A stretch of 64,000 nt of DNA from Anaeramoeba flamelloides. Taxonomy: Eukaryota; Metamonada; Anaeramoebidae. Shown piece by piece: positions 1-12,836 of the stretch (position 1 is its first letter; each line of letters opens with the position of its first letter). The DNA lies in NCBI GenBank assembly GCA_027625915.1, contig JANTQA010000075.1, positions 310,001 through 374,000 on the forward strand, written 5' to 3'. The translations under genes and the position numbers were made by a program. The notes below the pieces were generated by a model. It saw only the letters and a program-made list of their open reading frames with translations, did no database searches and was not told the origin of the DNA.

Positions 1-908
1 ATGTCTATCAAAATAGCAATTTAAGATAAAAAAAGGTAAAAAACATTGTTTTATTAAATTTAAAATAATTGAAAAATATTTAATAAAATAAAAAGAAAAA
101 GACTTAATTAATCATTTTTTGATTTAAAAATTTACATTTCCATCTTAATAAAAATAATTTCTTGATATTTTTGTTCCAATACCAAGGAAAATCTATTTTT
201 TTTTAATTTATTTTTATTTTTTATTTTAATCTATATTTGTTTTATTTTTGTACTAATTTCGTTTTATATTTACTTCTAAGATCATAATATTTATTTTCAA
301 ATAATAATCCCCCCCAAAAAAAAAAAAAAAAAAAAAAAAAATTATTAAAAATTCATTAAAAAAAAAATAAAAGTTTCAAAGTAAAATTATTGCATCTTTT
401 ATCAATTATGTACTGATCAATTGTATTATAATTTATTAACACCAAAAAAAAAGATACAAAAACGAATAAAGAAACTATCACTACACCCGTCGCCACATTA
501 AGATAATATATATATATATATATATATAGATTTAGATCCATAGATGTATCGATTGATATAAACTAAAAATATAGATATTTTGTTCAACAATTTTCTTTTT
601 TTATTTTTATAAAAAAAATATATCAAAATTTATTATCTAATATATGGAAAAAAATATTTGTACGTATAATATTTAATGATAATTTGAGATTTGTTGGTCA
701 CCTTTCTAAAAATGAAAAAAAATCTCATTTTTGGAAAAGGGGTGATATTTCTTTCAATGAAGGCAAAATAAAAAATAAAAAATAATTTTGAAATTTTACA
801 TTTATTCTTAAAATGAATGTTTTTGGTTTAGCTTTTGTGGCTGTAAGAAAAATTTTTTTAATTTTTTTCGTCTTTTTGATGGAGATCGATGAATTATAAA
901 AAGAAATT
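1..908. other. AT-rich intergenic DNA, no gene seen
   Basis: This stretch lies beyond the 3' end of the CH-domain gene. It holds a poly-A run near 316-341 preceded by a short C run, and a (TA)n microsatellite near 506-529. Open frames here are short and low-complexity, and I recognise no protein or RNA. Confidence 0.6.
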
Positions 909-2012
909 TTAGTTTTTTATTTTTTTTTTAATTGTTGTAACCTTTTTGACCCTTGCTCTACCTCTTCCTCTTCCTCTTGGCCTTCCTCTGCCTCTTGTTT
1001 TTCTAATTATTTTCTTTTTCTTTTTGGGTTCTTCTGTTTCATCACTTTCTTTTTTTTTTCTCAAAACTTTTTTTCTTCCTCTACCCCTACCTCTTCCTCT
1101 TCCTGTCCCTCTTGTTTTTCGAATTACTTTCTTTTTCTTTTTGGGTTCTTCTGTTTCATCACTTTCTTTTTTTTTTCTCAAAATTTTTCTTTTTCCTCTT
1201 CCTCTTGCCCTTCCTCTGCCTCTGCCTGTCCCTCTTGTTTTTCGAATTATTTTCTTTTTTTTTTTGGGTTCTTCTGTTTCATCACTTTCTTTTTTTTTTC
1301 TTAAAACCTTTCCTCTTCCTCTTCCTCTGCGTCGTGCCCTACCTCTTCCTCTGCTTCTTCCTCTGCCTCTTGTTTTTCTAATTATTTTCTTTTTCTTTTT
1401 GGGTTCTTCTATTTCATCACTTTCTTTTTTTTTTCTCAAAACTTTTCTTCTTCCTCTTCCTCTTGCCCTTCCTCTGCCTCTACCTCGAGTTTTTGTTTTT
1501 TTAATGATTTTTTTTGGTTTTTTCTCTATTTTTTTTTCTTCCTTTGGTTTTTCTTTTTCTTTTTCTTTATCTTTTTCTTTCTGTTTGATTAATTCTGTTT
1601 TTTTTTTGCTTGTGAAAATTATCCCTCTTTCTTCTAATCGTTTAAAGTCAATCTTAAGTTCTTTTTTTTTTCCACCAGGCCTTGAATATTTAAATCTTTC
1701 ATAAAATTCTGAGACCTGAAGTAAGATCACTTTGTCGTCTAAACTATCTAGAAGATCTTGAGGATCAATATACATTTCAATCTGGAGTTTATTTTTCGCA
1801 ACATCAAAAGCCTTGGTGAAGTTTTCTAATTTGTTCTCTTTTTTAAGTTCCTTAAAATTAATAGACTCTGGAGAAAAGCGATGAACTAAGGCACAAAATG
1901 CAAGACCGTCCCCCCAAGAGCCCCTGAAATCTGTTATATTTACACCCTCATAATCTTTTGTGTGTAATTGACACCAAGAAAGAATTTTAGATTTGTTTTG
2001 GAAAAGGCTCAT
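909..2012 (-). CDS. Single calponin-homology (CH) domain protein with repeated RG/Lys-rich tail
   Basis: The frame encodes 367 residues without introns. Residues about 5-112 form a CH domain, an actin- or microtubule-associated fold, with the hallmark segments ILSWCQLHT, SWGDGLAFCALVHRFSP and DLLDSLDDKVILLQVSEFY; it most resembles the second CH domain of spectrin/alpha-actinin-type proteins. A charged Lys/Glu linker follows at about 130-165. The rest is built of repeat units that alternate an acidic-basic block (KKKESDETEEPKKKKK) with IIRKTRGRGRGRGRARGRG-type blocks. At DNA level a near-identical segment starts at 1026, 1143, 1266 and 1401, spacings that are multiples of three. RG-rich tails commonly bind RNA or microtubules, so a cytoskeleton-RNA adaptor is possible, but this is inference. 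The start at 2012 is chosen because the CH domain begins just after it. Confidence 0.85.
   Translation of the reverse strand: MSLFQNKSKILSWCQLHTKDYEGVNITDFRGSWGDGLAFCALVHRFSPESINFKELKKENKLENFTKAFDVAKNKLQIEMYIDPQDLLDSLDDKVILLQVSEFYERFKYSRPGGKKKELKIDFKRLEERGIIFTSKKKTELIKQKEKDKEKEKEKPKEEKKIEKKPKKIIKKTKTRGRGRGRARGRGRRKVLRKKKESDEIEEPKKKKKIIRKTRGRGRSRGRGRARRRGRGRGKVLRKKKESDETEEPKKKKKIIRKTRGTGRGRGRARGRGKRKILRKKKESDETEEPKKKKKVIRKTRGTGRGRGRGRGRKKVLRKKKESDETEEPKKKKKIIRKTRGRGRPRGRGRGRARVKKVTTIKKKIKN
978..1500. repeat. In-frame tandem repeat of the CH protein tail
   Basis: Four to five units of 117-135 bp encode the alternating acidic/Lys block and the Arg-Gly block. Unit spacings of 117, 123 and 135 bp keep frame. 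The differing lengths come from variable numbers of RG codons, as expected of slippage or unequal exchange. Confidence 0.8.
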
Positions 2013-2526
2013 TAAAGTTGAAATTACACAAAAATGAATGAATTTAACTCAATTAAAAATTTGTGGTTCTATTTTTCTACCTTAAGTAAAACAATTTAGA
2101 TTTTTGTCAAGAAATGAAATGTTTGGGTGAGTTTTCTTCTTTAGTGGGTTGATCAGTAGTGTATAGGAACGTTTTTTTAAGTTAAACAAAGTTATTTTCT
2201 CATTTTCAATATTTAGTGTTATCTTAATTAGGTAATATTTCCTCTTTTCCTTAAAATATTCCAAAACCAAAGCAATATTTAAAGAGGTGTGTTGTTATAG
2301 TTGTTATTAGATGTGAGTTTTGGAGATCATATTACTTTATTGTCTCTTTGTGAAAATTTAGTTGTTAGATTTTTTTATTCTCAAAAATTACTTTTGATTT
2401 TTCAAATAGTTTTTTTAATTTGACAAATAAATTAAAAAATCGAATTTTAGTTAAATAAAATACTCAAAATGATTTCTAATGATGAAATTGACATGGTATA
2501 TAAAAAAAAATTATTTCAGATATCAA

Positions 2527-2770
2527 AGAATACTGATAAATTCTAATAAATTTCAAAAACTTTTTAGTTCAATTTCCATTTTTATAAATCTTCGAACTGT
2601 TTCTTATCAAACAGTCTCTGATAATGTATATTTTGAAGAACTTCTTATTTTACAGAGTTTCTTAGCATTTGAATTCATAAAATGTTTTATTCAAAGCTTG
2701 AGCATAAAAATTTCAAAAGGAAAATCAAGTAAAAAAATTCCAAACATTTATTGCAATTTATCAGTAATTC
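2527..2770 (+). repeat. Dispersed repeat R1, copy 1
   Basis: About 240 bp that match 14322-14565 with scattered substitutions; both begin with ATACTGATAAATTCTAATAA and end near TTGCAATTTATCAG. The second copy sits inside a TIR element in an importin-alpha intron, so the repeat is probably transposon-derived. Confidence 0.7.
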
Positions 2771-3797
2771 TTTCCCAACTACATGAATAATGTTTCAAAA
2801 TATAATTCGTTCTTTTTTTTTTCTTCTTGTTCCAATGTAACATTGAATTAAATACTCAATAGTATACCTAAGTTCAAATCAATTCCGAAAGTAAAAATCT
2901 GGTTATTTTCAGTAAAATTTAAATTATTCATGCAAATAGTTGAAAATTTTCCATAATATTCTCGGTTTTTTTAGATTATGGTTTTTTTGATTATAAAAAT
3001 TTTCTCTTAAAATTCAACTCAATTTTTTGAGATAAATTTTGCCATTTGATCCCTTATTTTTAGAATTTTTTTTAAATAATAGAACTTTAAGAAACCAGTA
3101 CCATATTTATTTAGGGTTTATTATCAGTTTCTTTGATCAGTTGATGGTTAGATCTTCTATAACAAAAAAAAACGCTTTTTATTTTGGAAACACACATTAA
3201 AATTTTTTTACACGTTTTATTTTGACTACAGTAGTTTAAAATAATTTTTAATCAATTGAGTATGAAATCTTGCAAATGATATATAGTTTATCTCAGATGA
3301 GTGGAATCTGAATTTTTTCCATTTTTTGAACATTTTCTCGATTGAGTGTTAGGTTTTATAAAAGTATATTTTGAATATTGAAATTTGTTATTGTAAATTT
3401 TTGAAATAAATCAAAGAAAAAAACACATAAAACAGTCCTGAGGACAATATATATAATGTTAAACAAATCTTTTCTTTGAATAACCAAACTAGAAAGGTCA
3501 CTTTTCCACAGAAAATTGTTGAAATCAGGAACAAAAAAAACATTTCAACCAAAATTTATTTGTGAGGATATTTCTTATCTAAGGGAGTATCTACACTATA
3601 ATACATGATAAAAATTTGAGAGGAGTGCGGAAAAGTATTTTATTTTAGTGGCAGCGTGATCGTAGATTCTTTAAAAAAATTTTAAAAAAATTATTTGATA
3701 TTTTTTTTTAGTAAGGCTAAACAATAAAAAAAAGAGAAAAGATTGGATTTAATTGATTTGATTTTTATTTTTTTAATAATAAATATATTTTTTTTGG

Positions 3798-4400
3798 GAG
3801 AAGATAATTTTAGATTCTTAAAATAAAAATTATAGCTATTTTGTGGTTTAAAATTTGATAAAATATATTCATATTCACTTCTACAATTCCACCAAATCCA
3901 AGAGTTTAAAACACTAACAAGATACTTTTTCTGATATTTATTATTGTTTTTTGAATCCTTTTAGCAATTAAAATTCTATTCATATTTCCTTTTGTGGTTC
4001 TCTCAATTGTAATAATGTTATTCTTTTGAAACAAAATCCATTTATTCCTAAATGTTACTAATAAAAAAATCTTTCTTATTGCTTTTTATTGTCCTAAAAA
4101 AAATTCAAAAATGATGAAAAAATAACAAAAGAAACAATTAAATGCCACTTCGAATATTGAGATAAGGACAAAAGATAAGTAATTCAATATTCGAAACAGT
4201 ATTTTAAGCAATTCAACTTAACATTAAATTGTGGAAATTTCAATTATACTTTGAAAAAAAAAATAAAAAATCTAATTAATATAGTACTTTTTAAAATAAA
4301 AATCAATGAGGTACAACTAAAGTAAAAAATGTTATTTTTGTATCCTCTTCAATATTGCGAAAAAGTGAAAGTTTTTCCTCTGCTGTTGGTACTCCCTTCC
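3798..4400 (+). repeat. Diverged inverted repeat flanking L22 copy A, left arm
   Basis: Read on the plus strand, this arm matches the complement of about 8350-8958. Shared landmarks include GGGAGAAGATAATTTTAGAT, ATTATAGCTATTTT, CAATTCCACCAAATCC, AAATTCAAAAATGATGAAAA and TTAAATGCCAC. The arms are clearly related but many substitutions and small indels separate them, so the pair is old. They bracket the L22 copy A gene. Confidence 0.65.
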
Positions 4401-5629
4401 GATTAAAAATCTATTACAACAAGTCAAAATGTTAAATTATGTTATTGGTGATATTCTCTACTAGCAAATTTTGTAGATGCACAATGTTAAAAATTTATAA
4501 TTGACTTCGAATACAAAAATATGAATGTTTTTTTTTGTTAGATCAATTTTTTTTTTTCCATTTTTTATAAAAAAAAAATATTTGAATTTATTTGATTTCT
4601 TACATTTTAAAAATTATTTGCACTTTTTATTATCATTTTCATCTATGTGATTCACTAAAAAGTCTTTTTTTTTTCCAGGAATATTAATCTAAAGTTTTTT
4701 TTTTTTAACTTTTTTGAGATAATTATTTGGGTTAATCAAAAAATTTGATTTATTCAATCATTTGAAAAATAATGTGATTTTTTAATAAAGATAGTTATAA
4801 TCATTAAATTTTTTAAAGCAATTTTAAAATTATACTTAGAAATTGTTTTTTTGTATTAAGATAAAATTCGCTTTTATAAAAAAAAATGTTCTTGAAAATA
4901 TTTGGTAATGTGGTATTTTTATCTCCAGAATTAAAAATCAATTTTTTTCTGACAAAAATGTTTTAAATTGTTATAAGGTTTCTTGTGAATATGACAAAAC
5001 AATTTATTCAAAAAATTTTTTTGGAAATTTTTTTTTACATTTTTTAATCATTTTTTGAAAATCAGAAAAGGGCTTTTTTAAAACCTTAAAAAAAATAAAC
5101 AATTTATGCTTAATAAATCTGAATTACTTGAAAAATTTTTGTTAAACTTCTATCAAATATTCATTTATTACTCCGCCTAAACTTAAATAAGTTTTATTGG
5201 CTGATATTTTTATTTAAATAAAAATTATTAGAAATAATAACCAAATAAGAAATATTCTTTCTAAATCAATAATTTCTAACATAAAATAAAAAATAAGTTT
5301 TCCCATTTTCAATATTTAAATTAATTTTAAATCAAAATAATAAGTTACTTTTTTTGTTTTATCTTGGAAATATGTGAATATTAGATTTCAAAAAAGAGAC
5401 TCATAATAATAAATTGTTTAGAGAGGGATTAACTCATCCATTTCAAAAGTTAAAACCCACATTACAGAAAAAAAGAATTATCAAGATCTTGACAAGATTT
5501 TCATTTGATTTTTTTAAAAAATAATTCAATTAACTTCTTTATTTAAGTTGAACCAAATAAAAAATCGTCTATAAAACTTTTTTCCATTACTATTTATTGT
5601 TTAGTATTACAATTTTTTTTTTAAAAAAA

Positions 5630-5830
5630 TTACTTTCAAAATTCTTTATACCAATGATACTGTCAAAATTATCAACATCAGAGAATATTATTCCAAAGAA
5701 TAAAGGAAAAGGATTAAATTCTTGAAGTTGATAAATAATCAAAAAAATAAAACACATGTCAAAAAAAGAAAAAATAGTGAAAAAATTAAAGAAAGATTCC
5801 AAATTATTGAAGTTTTTCTAAAATGATGGA
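5630..5830. repeat. Dispersed repeat R2, copy 1
   Basis: Similar to about 19000-19160 in importin-alpha intron 4. Shared pieces are AGAATATT-TTTC/CAAAGA-TAAAGGAAA and ATAAATAA-CA-AAAA. Diverged; the family is unknown. Confidence 0.4.
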
Positions 5831-6844
5831 AAATAAATAATTTTAGAATCAATAAATAAATTCAATAAAACTTTTTATCCAAAGAAGGGTTTTAAAAAAA
5901 TATCATATGTTCTTTAACCAAATTAAAAATGAGATAAATTTGATAAAAATAGGAATTCAAATTCATTTTTATATATTTGTAGAAATAACTATAAATTTAT
6001 TTCTCAGCACTCTGAAAAATAAAACTTTATCAATTATATTTAAAAATAAAAAATAACCAAGAAGAAGAAATTATATCAGATATTCTAAAAAAGATCAATG
6101 AAGCAATAATTTTTTGATAGTTTAAAACAACTTTCTTTAATTAATAATTGTGAAATCAATGATTTTAGGCTAGGAATTCCTTTTAGAAATAAAAGTATGC
6201 ATACATATCAAATACAACGTACACTTCTTCTTCCTTAATACTAACAACAATAAAACTTTTTTTTTATTGTTTTTTATTTTATTCTGGATCAATTTTTTCA
6301 TTTATTTGATTTCCATTATTTAATTGAAATATAAATATATTATACTATAATATATTCCAGTCTCCTATTTATTAAAAGATTCATTTATTTGGTAAAAGAA
6401 ATGATTTGAAGAATTCAGTTTCTCAGAAATGTTGACACTCAAAATTGGTAAAATATACCTACTCCCTTAAATTGATTATAATAATTTCATATTTGTAAGA
6501 TCAAAGTGATTGATTTATTCAACATTTAAGAGAAAAATTTTAAAAAGCAGTTTTTAAATTTTTGGAAAAATAAAATTAATTAAAAAAAATTTTGAAAGAT
6601 AAAGGACTCTAAAAAAAAATTCAATTAGAAAATTTTGTTTTTTTTTTTGTTTTGGAATCTATTTTATTATAAACCCGATCAATAAAAAAAAAAATAAGAA
6701 TAATATTAATTATCTATTAGCCATTAATAAATTAAGTCATATTTCTAATATAAAATTAGGGTTTTGAAATTTATTTTGATCCTTATTTTGTTTATTTGGG
6801 TTATTTTGTTAATTTTTTTTCAATCAGCAAAAATTATTAAATGC

Positions 6845-7905
6845 TGTTAATAATTGTAGTTAAACTTAGTTTTCTTCATCTTCTTCAGATTCATCAGATT
6901 CACTTTCGTCAGATTCAGAGCCAGATTCTTCATTGTCATCATCACCATGGATGTTAAAGTATCTAAGTTCATAAGATTCTTTTGAGTCTGCAACAGGCCT
7001 TAAATAATCTCTGATTTGGTTTGCTTTCAAGTATTTCTTGGTGAGGTATTTCAAGTATCTTTTGGAAAATGGTTGAACAACAGTAATGTGGATCTTGGCA
7101 TTTTCACGGGTGATTTTGACTTTGTCTCCTAACATACCTGCTCTTCCTCCAACTTTGATTTTGTCATTTAAAAAGTTTTCCTTTTGTTTGTCAATTAAAA
7201 TTCATAATAAATATCGAATGTTGCGTTTTTTTCGGAATCATAAAATAAAAAAAAAAAAATAATAAAAAAATAATAAAAAAGCAAAAATCATCAACATAAA
7301 AAATAAATAAAAAAAATAATTGAGTTTTTTGTTTTCAGGAACCAATTGAAGCTCTTCAAGTTTTTTGTTTGTTTTTTATTTTGTTTGTTTTTTATTTTGC
7401 CTTGGAATACAACAATAAAAAAGAAAAACAAAAAAAAAAAGAAAAAACAAAAAATAAAGAAAAAGAAAGTAAAGAAGTAAAAAAAAAAAAAAAAAAAATC
7501 AATTTACAAATTGGGCAGCATCCATAATTCCATCTTCAACAGGCTTGGTACAATCGATTGTGAAAGTGACTTTTCCTGTTTTTTTTTTTAATGCAACTTT
7601 TTTTTGTTTATGTTTTAAACGCCTCTTTCTAATTTTGTTGGCTGTTTCTCTTCTTTTTTGTGCTTTCTTTTTGTTAATTAAGTTTGGTTTGAAAAAAGTA
7701 GAAATAAAAAAAAGAAAAAGAAAGAAAGATCGGTAAAACAAAGAATAAATAGTTTAGAATTGAAGATTCTTTGAGGTTTGGTTTTTTTTTCATTTGAAAG
7801 GTATTAATTTGATTTTGAGTTTCTTGAACTTGAATGAAAGATTTACTCTTGCTAATTTTCCCATGTGAAATTTATTTGAATGAAAGATTTTTTAAAAAAA
7901 TGAAA
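6845..7905 (-). repeat. Duplicated block carrying L22, copy A (inverted relative to copy B)
   Basis: Coding exons, both introns and about 40 bp beyond each end match 51193-52245 in opposite orientation. Similarity stops abruptly on both sides. Intron conservation means a recent duplication, or gene conversion. Confidence 0.9.
6866..7864 (-). CDS. RPL22: 60S ribosomal protein L22 (eL22), copy A, three exons
   Basis: eL22 is a structural protein of the large ribosomal subunit. Proposed exons on the minus strand: 7864-7847 (MGKLAR, donor gtaaat), 7666-7508 and 7180-6866, giving 163 residues. Exon 2 carries [19 protein letters not shown] and exon 3 starts [12 protein letters not shown], which joined match the animal sequence [29 protein letters not shown] in phase 0. 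Exon 3 then has [20 protein letters not shown] and [12 protein letters not shown], both family hallmarks, and an acidic Ser/Asp/Glu tail. Introns are 180 and 327 nt, both with gtaaat donors. The N-terminus is longer and more basic than in animals. Exon 1 is inferred from its splice signals, phase and conservation in copy B; exons 2 and 3 are secure. Confidence 0.93.
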
Positions 7906-8961
7906 GGATTGTTAATCGCTTTTTGAGAATAGTTTTTTACTATGAGCAACATTTTGATTTATATTTCACAAAGTTGTGATATAGGTTTTTAATTACTCCC
8001 TTAAAGAATATCTAATGTTCATGTTTATTCTCAAAGAAAAAAGGAAATCTAAAAATAAATAGAATCACTTGAATTATTCAAAAAAAAAATAACTTTTCAG
8101 ATCCTTTTGTTACCAGAATAACACACTGACAAATAACTGTTTTTGAACAAAACCAAGTATTGAAAATTATCTCTCTATAAGTGAAATTTGTTTTCTTTTT
8201 TGAAACAGTTAAAGTTTGATTACACTAATAATCAGAATGATAATTTATTTAAAAAAAAATACACTTATACAAAAAGTATAAACCAGACAAAGACAATCCC
8301 TAATGTTAAACTCACGGACAATTGACCAAAACTTTAGATTTTTCAGGGAATAACTAAGGTAAGTGAAAATTTTTTACTTATTTGCAATTTTTTGAAGATC
8401 AAAATCGATTATTTTTTACTTTGGTTGTAACTCGTTGGTGTTTATTCTTTAAACAACTTCGTTCACTAGATTTTTTAAATTTTTTTTTCAAAGTCTCAAA
8501 GAAATTGCCAAGATAGAAATTTGATTTGAATTTCTTAAAATAGTGTTTCAAAGGTTGAGTGACTTATCTTTCATCCTTATCCCAGCCTTTTATTGTGGCA
8601 TTTAATTTTTTCATTTTTTTTTTTCATCATTTTTGAATTTTTTAAAAATCATACCAACTAAAAACAATTAGAAATATGAGATATTTTTTTTATCATTGAC
8701 ATTTGGAATAAAAGGATTTTGTTAATAATGAACAGTAACATTACAATCTAGAGAATCAGAAAAGAAAATACAAAGGGGGCTTTAATAGCTATAGGGTTTC
8801 CAAAAAATAATAATTATCCCAATACATTACTTGGTAGGATTTTGAATAGCTATATTTAGTGGAATTGGAGAAGTTAATATTATTATATTTTCTCAAAGTT
8901 TAAACAATAAAATAGCTATAAGTTTTATTCTATGAATCTAGAATTTTCTTCTCCCAAAAAA
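7906..8961. repeat. Intergenic DNA with right arm of the inverted repeat that flanks L22 copy A
   Basis: About 8350-8958 is the inverted partner of 3798-4400. The remaining bases are AT-rich and hold nothing I recognise. Confidence 0.6.
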
Positions 8962-9512
8962 AAAATAATAAACCCCATTCCAAAAATTTTGACACATCTA
9001 AAATCAAAAATAGGCAAAACAAAAACCCATTTCATTGTATTTTTCCAAACCTAATATAAAACAACATTTAAGTTACATAGTATTAATGTTTTAATAAGTA
9101 ATCATTTTTATCCAAATAAAAGAAAAAAAAACAAAACAAAACAATCAAAAATCAATATGTGGGCAAAATACTGTTACGAGCAGAATAAAAAATGTATTGG
9201 TAAATTTGTTGAAATTTCACCAACAATTGTTGATCGATCAAATGATAAGATACCATGGACCAATTGTATGTGATAATTCAATTTAAGAAACTCAACACTA
9301 ACATTCTATCAACGATCGAAAAAAAATTTACGGAACTAAGGAAAAAGATTTTGTAACTCGAAAAAAAAGAAATGCAAAAAACAATAAAAATTCAAAAAAT
9401 GAAATAGTTTGTAAAATTAAAATAATTCCCAAATTGAATGTAAAATATAACATTGCTATTCTTTTGACTGTTTAAACAGTGCCAAAATTTTTAGAATTAA
9501 GTTTATCTAAAT
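8962..9512 (+). mobile_element. Mariner-like non-autonomous DNA element (family M), copy 1
   Basis: About 550 bp running from ATAAACCCCATTCCAAAAAT to GTGCCAAAATTTTTAGAATT-AAGTTTAT, which are inverted copies of each other. The inside matches 25075-25619, including TGTATTGGTAAATTTGTTGA and TCACCAACAATTGTTGATC. The end structure TA-AAC...GTT-TA would fit a mariner-type element that targets TA. No transposase frame is evident. Confidence 0.7.
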
Positions 9513-9876
9513 AATAAAAATCAAAAAATCAAAACTATTTTCTCACTATATTCTTTTTTTTTTTAATGTTTATTATTACAAAAAAAAAAAAATGACAAAT
9601 AATTTTTTAAATAAAATTTTTAGAGAATATACGATCACACATGACTAAAATAATATACTATTATCTCACTGAATCAATTTTTTTTTCATGCCTTATGTTG
9701 TGGCTACCCCCTGAAGATAATATTCCAACACAACTACTTCGTTTTTATTTTTATAAATTACTAATAATAATTATTTTTTTTTATTCAATTCTTTTCTAAG
9801 CACTTATTTTGAGTTCGATAAAAATACCAAAAATGAATATTAGTAGAAATTAAAATCTATGAAGTATTCATTTTGT

Positions 9877-12358
9877 TGAAGGGGCTATTTAACTAAAAAA
9901 ATCTTGAAGTGAATTTAATAACAAATTCAAAATAATTTTCCACATCTTTAAATTGAAAATCCAAGTTATAATATGATTTCTATAAAACCAAACTCACTTT
10001 TAATACTATTTTTCTGAAATGAATTCTTCTTTTTAAAACTTTGATCGATTTTTCTCATTTTTCAAAAGTTCAAAATCCTAACATATTTCTAAATTATTAA
10101 AAAATTTTTTTTTTCTTTGAAAGAATAAAGAAAACGAATTATTTCAGGTGAGGAAGTGTACATAAAAATATACTGTAAAAAGTAATTCAATAAGTTCTAT
10201 AAAAACTCATATATAAAAAAGGAACTGAATTTCAAAAAAATTATAGAAATTATTTTAAACTTGTAAAAAATATAATTTCTTGATTCAGGGAACAGTTCAG
10301 TTCAATTTTTTCTTTTTATTAAATTAAAATATACAAGAAAAAAAAAAAAAACAGACCAAACAAGAAATTAAAAATTCTCTCGAAATACCAGTTTAAAACT
10401 TGGACATTTCAACTTTTAATCTAAAAAAATACTATTTAATTTGATTATTTTTGTTCAAAAATTAATAATTCAATCTTAATTTTTTTCTGTGAATATTAAC
10501 AACCCATAGATTAAAGAGCAATAAATAGAATTTACAATTATTTATCATTTTTTTCAAGATTTCCAAACAAAAAAAATGAATTCAAATTAACAATTCCAAT
10601 AAAAAAAAATTCATAGATATTTCCAAATAGCTGAAATTAATATTGAAAGTTCCTTGTTTATATTCTGGATATTTGAAAAAGATTATTATTAAATCTCTTG
10701 AAATATCAAGAAATGTAATAAATAATTGTAAACAAAATAGATGATCATTTTTTTTTAGATCTTCAAGGTTTCAATTTTTAATTTATTTTTATTTTATTTT
10801 TAAATCAAGATTAAAATTCCCGGGTTATTTGTTCCTAAGTACTCTTTGATATTACTAAAAGTGAGATTTCCACAAAATAAATTTTTGTTGAGCAAATTTT
10901 ATTTTTTTAATTTGATGCAACAATCCAAACAAAAAAGTATCAGATATTGTTCCTCAATATTTAATTGGAAAAATGAACTTATTTTAAAAATGAGATCGGA
11001 AAAGCTAGTCTCTCCCAAGTTGATAAATGAAGTTAATATTTCCAATTAAATTTCAAGTAAAAAGATTAAGATCCTTTTTTGTTTGGATTGTTGCATCAAA
11101 TTAAAAAAATAAAATTTGCTCAACTAAAATTTATTTTGAAGAGATCTCACTTTTAGTAATTATGGGGAGTTCGTATCGTGAAATAACTTTGGTTCTTAAT
11201 CTTTATGATAAATTCTATAAAATTTAATAAAATTTTTAATTCAATTTCAATTTTTGTATAATCTATGTCACTCAAACTTTAAGAAAACTCCAGAGAAAGA
11301 TCCTTCTAACCATTTTTAGAACTTTCTAAACATTTAAACAGATAAAATATTTTATTATAAAGCTTGAGTAAAAGAAGTTGTAAAATGGAAAATAAAGTAA
11401 AAAATTTCTGATATAATCTTTAAATTAATCAGTATTTTAAAAATACAATAAAAATCTATCAAATATTGTAACCTTGAAGATCTAAAAAAAATGATCAATT
11501 ATTTTATTCACAAATATTTATTACGTTTCTTGATATTTAAAGAGATTTGGGAATATTCTTTTATAAATACTCATGATATAAACAAGGAACTATTATTATT
11601 AATTTCAGCTATTTGGAGTAATATCTATTAATTTTTTTTTATTATAATTGTTAATTTGAATTCATTTTATTTGTTTGAAAATCTATAAAAAAATGATAAA
11701 TAATTGTAAATTCTATTGATGTCTTTAATCTCTGGGTTGTCAATAATCCACCGAATTAATTAAGATTGGGTTATTAATTATTTATTATCAAAAATCAAAT
11801 TTAAAAGTATTTATTTCGACTAAAAGTTGAAATTTCCAAGTTTCAAACTAGTATTTTGAGAGAATTTTTAATTTTTTTTTTTTGGCTTTTTTTCTTGTTA
11901 ATTTAAATTTAATAAAAAGAAAAAAATAATTTGAATTCCCTGAATCTAGAAATTATATTTTTTAGGTTTAAAATAATTACTGTAATTTTTTTAAAATTAA
12001 GTAGATTTTTTCTCTGAGTTAATATAGAACTTAGTGGTTTCGTTTTTGAAAGTGTATTTTTGTGTACACTACCTTGATATACAATATGATTTCTTCCCTC
12101 TTTCAAAAATGATAATTTTTTTTTAAATTATTTGGAAATATATTGGGTTTTGACTTTTACAAAAATGAGAAAAAAGGATCAAATTTTTAAAAACATTTAA
12201 TTATTCATTTCTGAAAATAACATTAAAAGTAAGTCATGTATTGTGGTTATCAGTTTTTTAAATTTCAATTTTCAATTTAAAGTGTCGGTAAAATTATTTT
12301 TGAATTTGCTATTAAATTCACTTGAAGATTTTTTTTGAGTTAACTAGTCCCTTAAGAG
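9877..12358. mobile_element. Large fold-back element (family F), copy 1
   Basis: The left half is an imperfect inverted copy of the right half, with the axis near 11040; for example CACAAAATAAATTTTTGTTG at 10870 pairs with sequence near 11130, and AATCTTGAAGTGAATTTAAT at 9900 pairs with sequence near 12320. The right end carries ACTAGTCCCTTAAG; the left end is more degenerate. Copy 2 is at 48335-51076 and a broken copy at 53690-55160. No coding capacity is seen. Confidence 0.75.
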
Positions 12359-12836
12359 AAAAAGGTTTAACACGTCAATTTTTTGAATCAACACTTGTTC
12401 TAAAATGTTTTTTTTTTAGATAACCTATAAGATTAGTTCCAAAATTCAAACAGAGTGTCATGACAAATGAATTTATAAAATCATTCTATTATTTTTTTAA
12501 ATAAAAAAAATTTCTCTGTAAACTTTTTAAAAGTAGCTTTTTCAAAACAAAGACAAAGCAAAATTTGCTTCAACTGTTTGATTAAAAGAGAAATTTTTTC
12601 AAAATAATAAGTGTCTGTTTTATCTTGAAAATAAAATTAAATAAGCTTGAGTAACCATTTTAAAAATAACAATTATTCAAATGGGAAACTTTGGTTTTAT
12701 AGCATCCATTAAACCTTAAATATTTTTGTTCATGAAAAACAAAATCAAAGTCAAAAGACTAAATTCCAAAACCAATTCGAACCACTTTCAAACCTTGTTA
12801 CTTCATTTTTTTACTTTTATTCATCTTCGTTTGGTT

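Larger units (their letters stand above)
2013..6845. other. Intergenic DNA with dispersed repeat fragments
   Basis: No gene recognised between the CH gene and L22. It contains a dispersed repeat at about 2527-2770 (second copy 14322-14565), one arm of a diverged inverted repeat at about 3798-4400 (partner 8350-8958), and a repeat at about 5630-5830 (relative near 19000-19160). An open frame at 2479-2790 lies in the first repeat; its other copy is not open, so it is not called coding. Confidence 0.55.

Noticed and set aside
946-1704. Plus-strand frame of 252 residues rich in Leu/Phe opposite the CH gene
   Set aside because: It is the complement of the RG/Lys repeat of the CH protein; its hydrophobic repeats are an antisense shadow.
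2479-2790. 103-residue frame as a gene
   Set aside because: It lies in dispersed repeat R1, whose second copy at 14322-14565 is not open.
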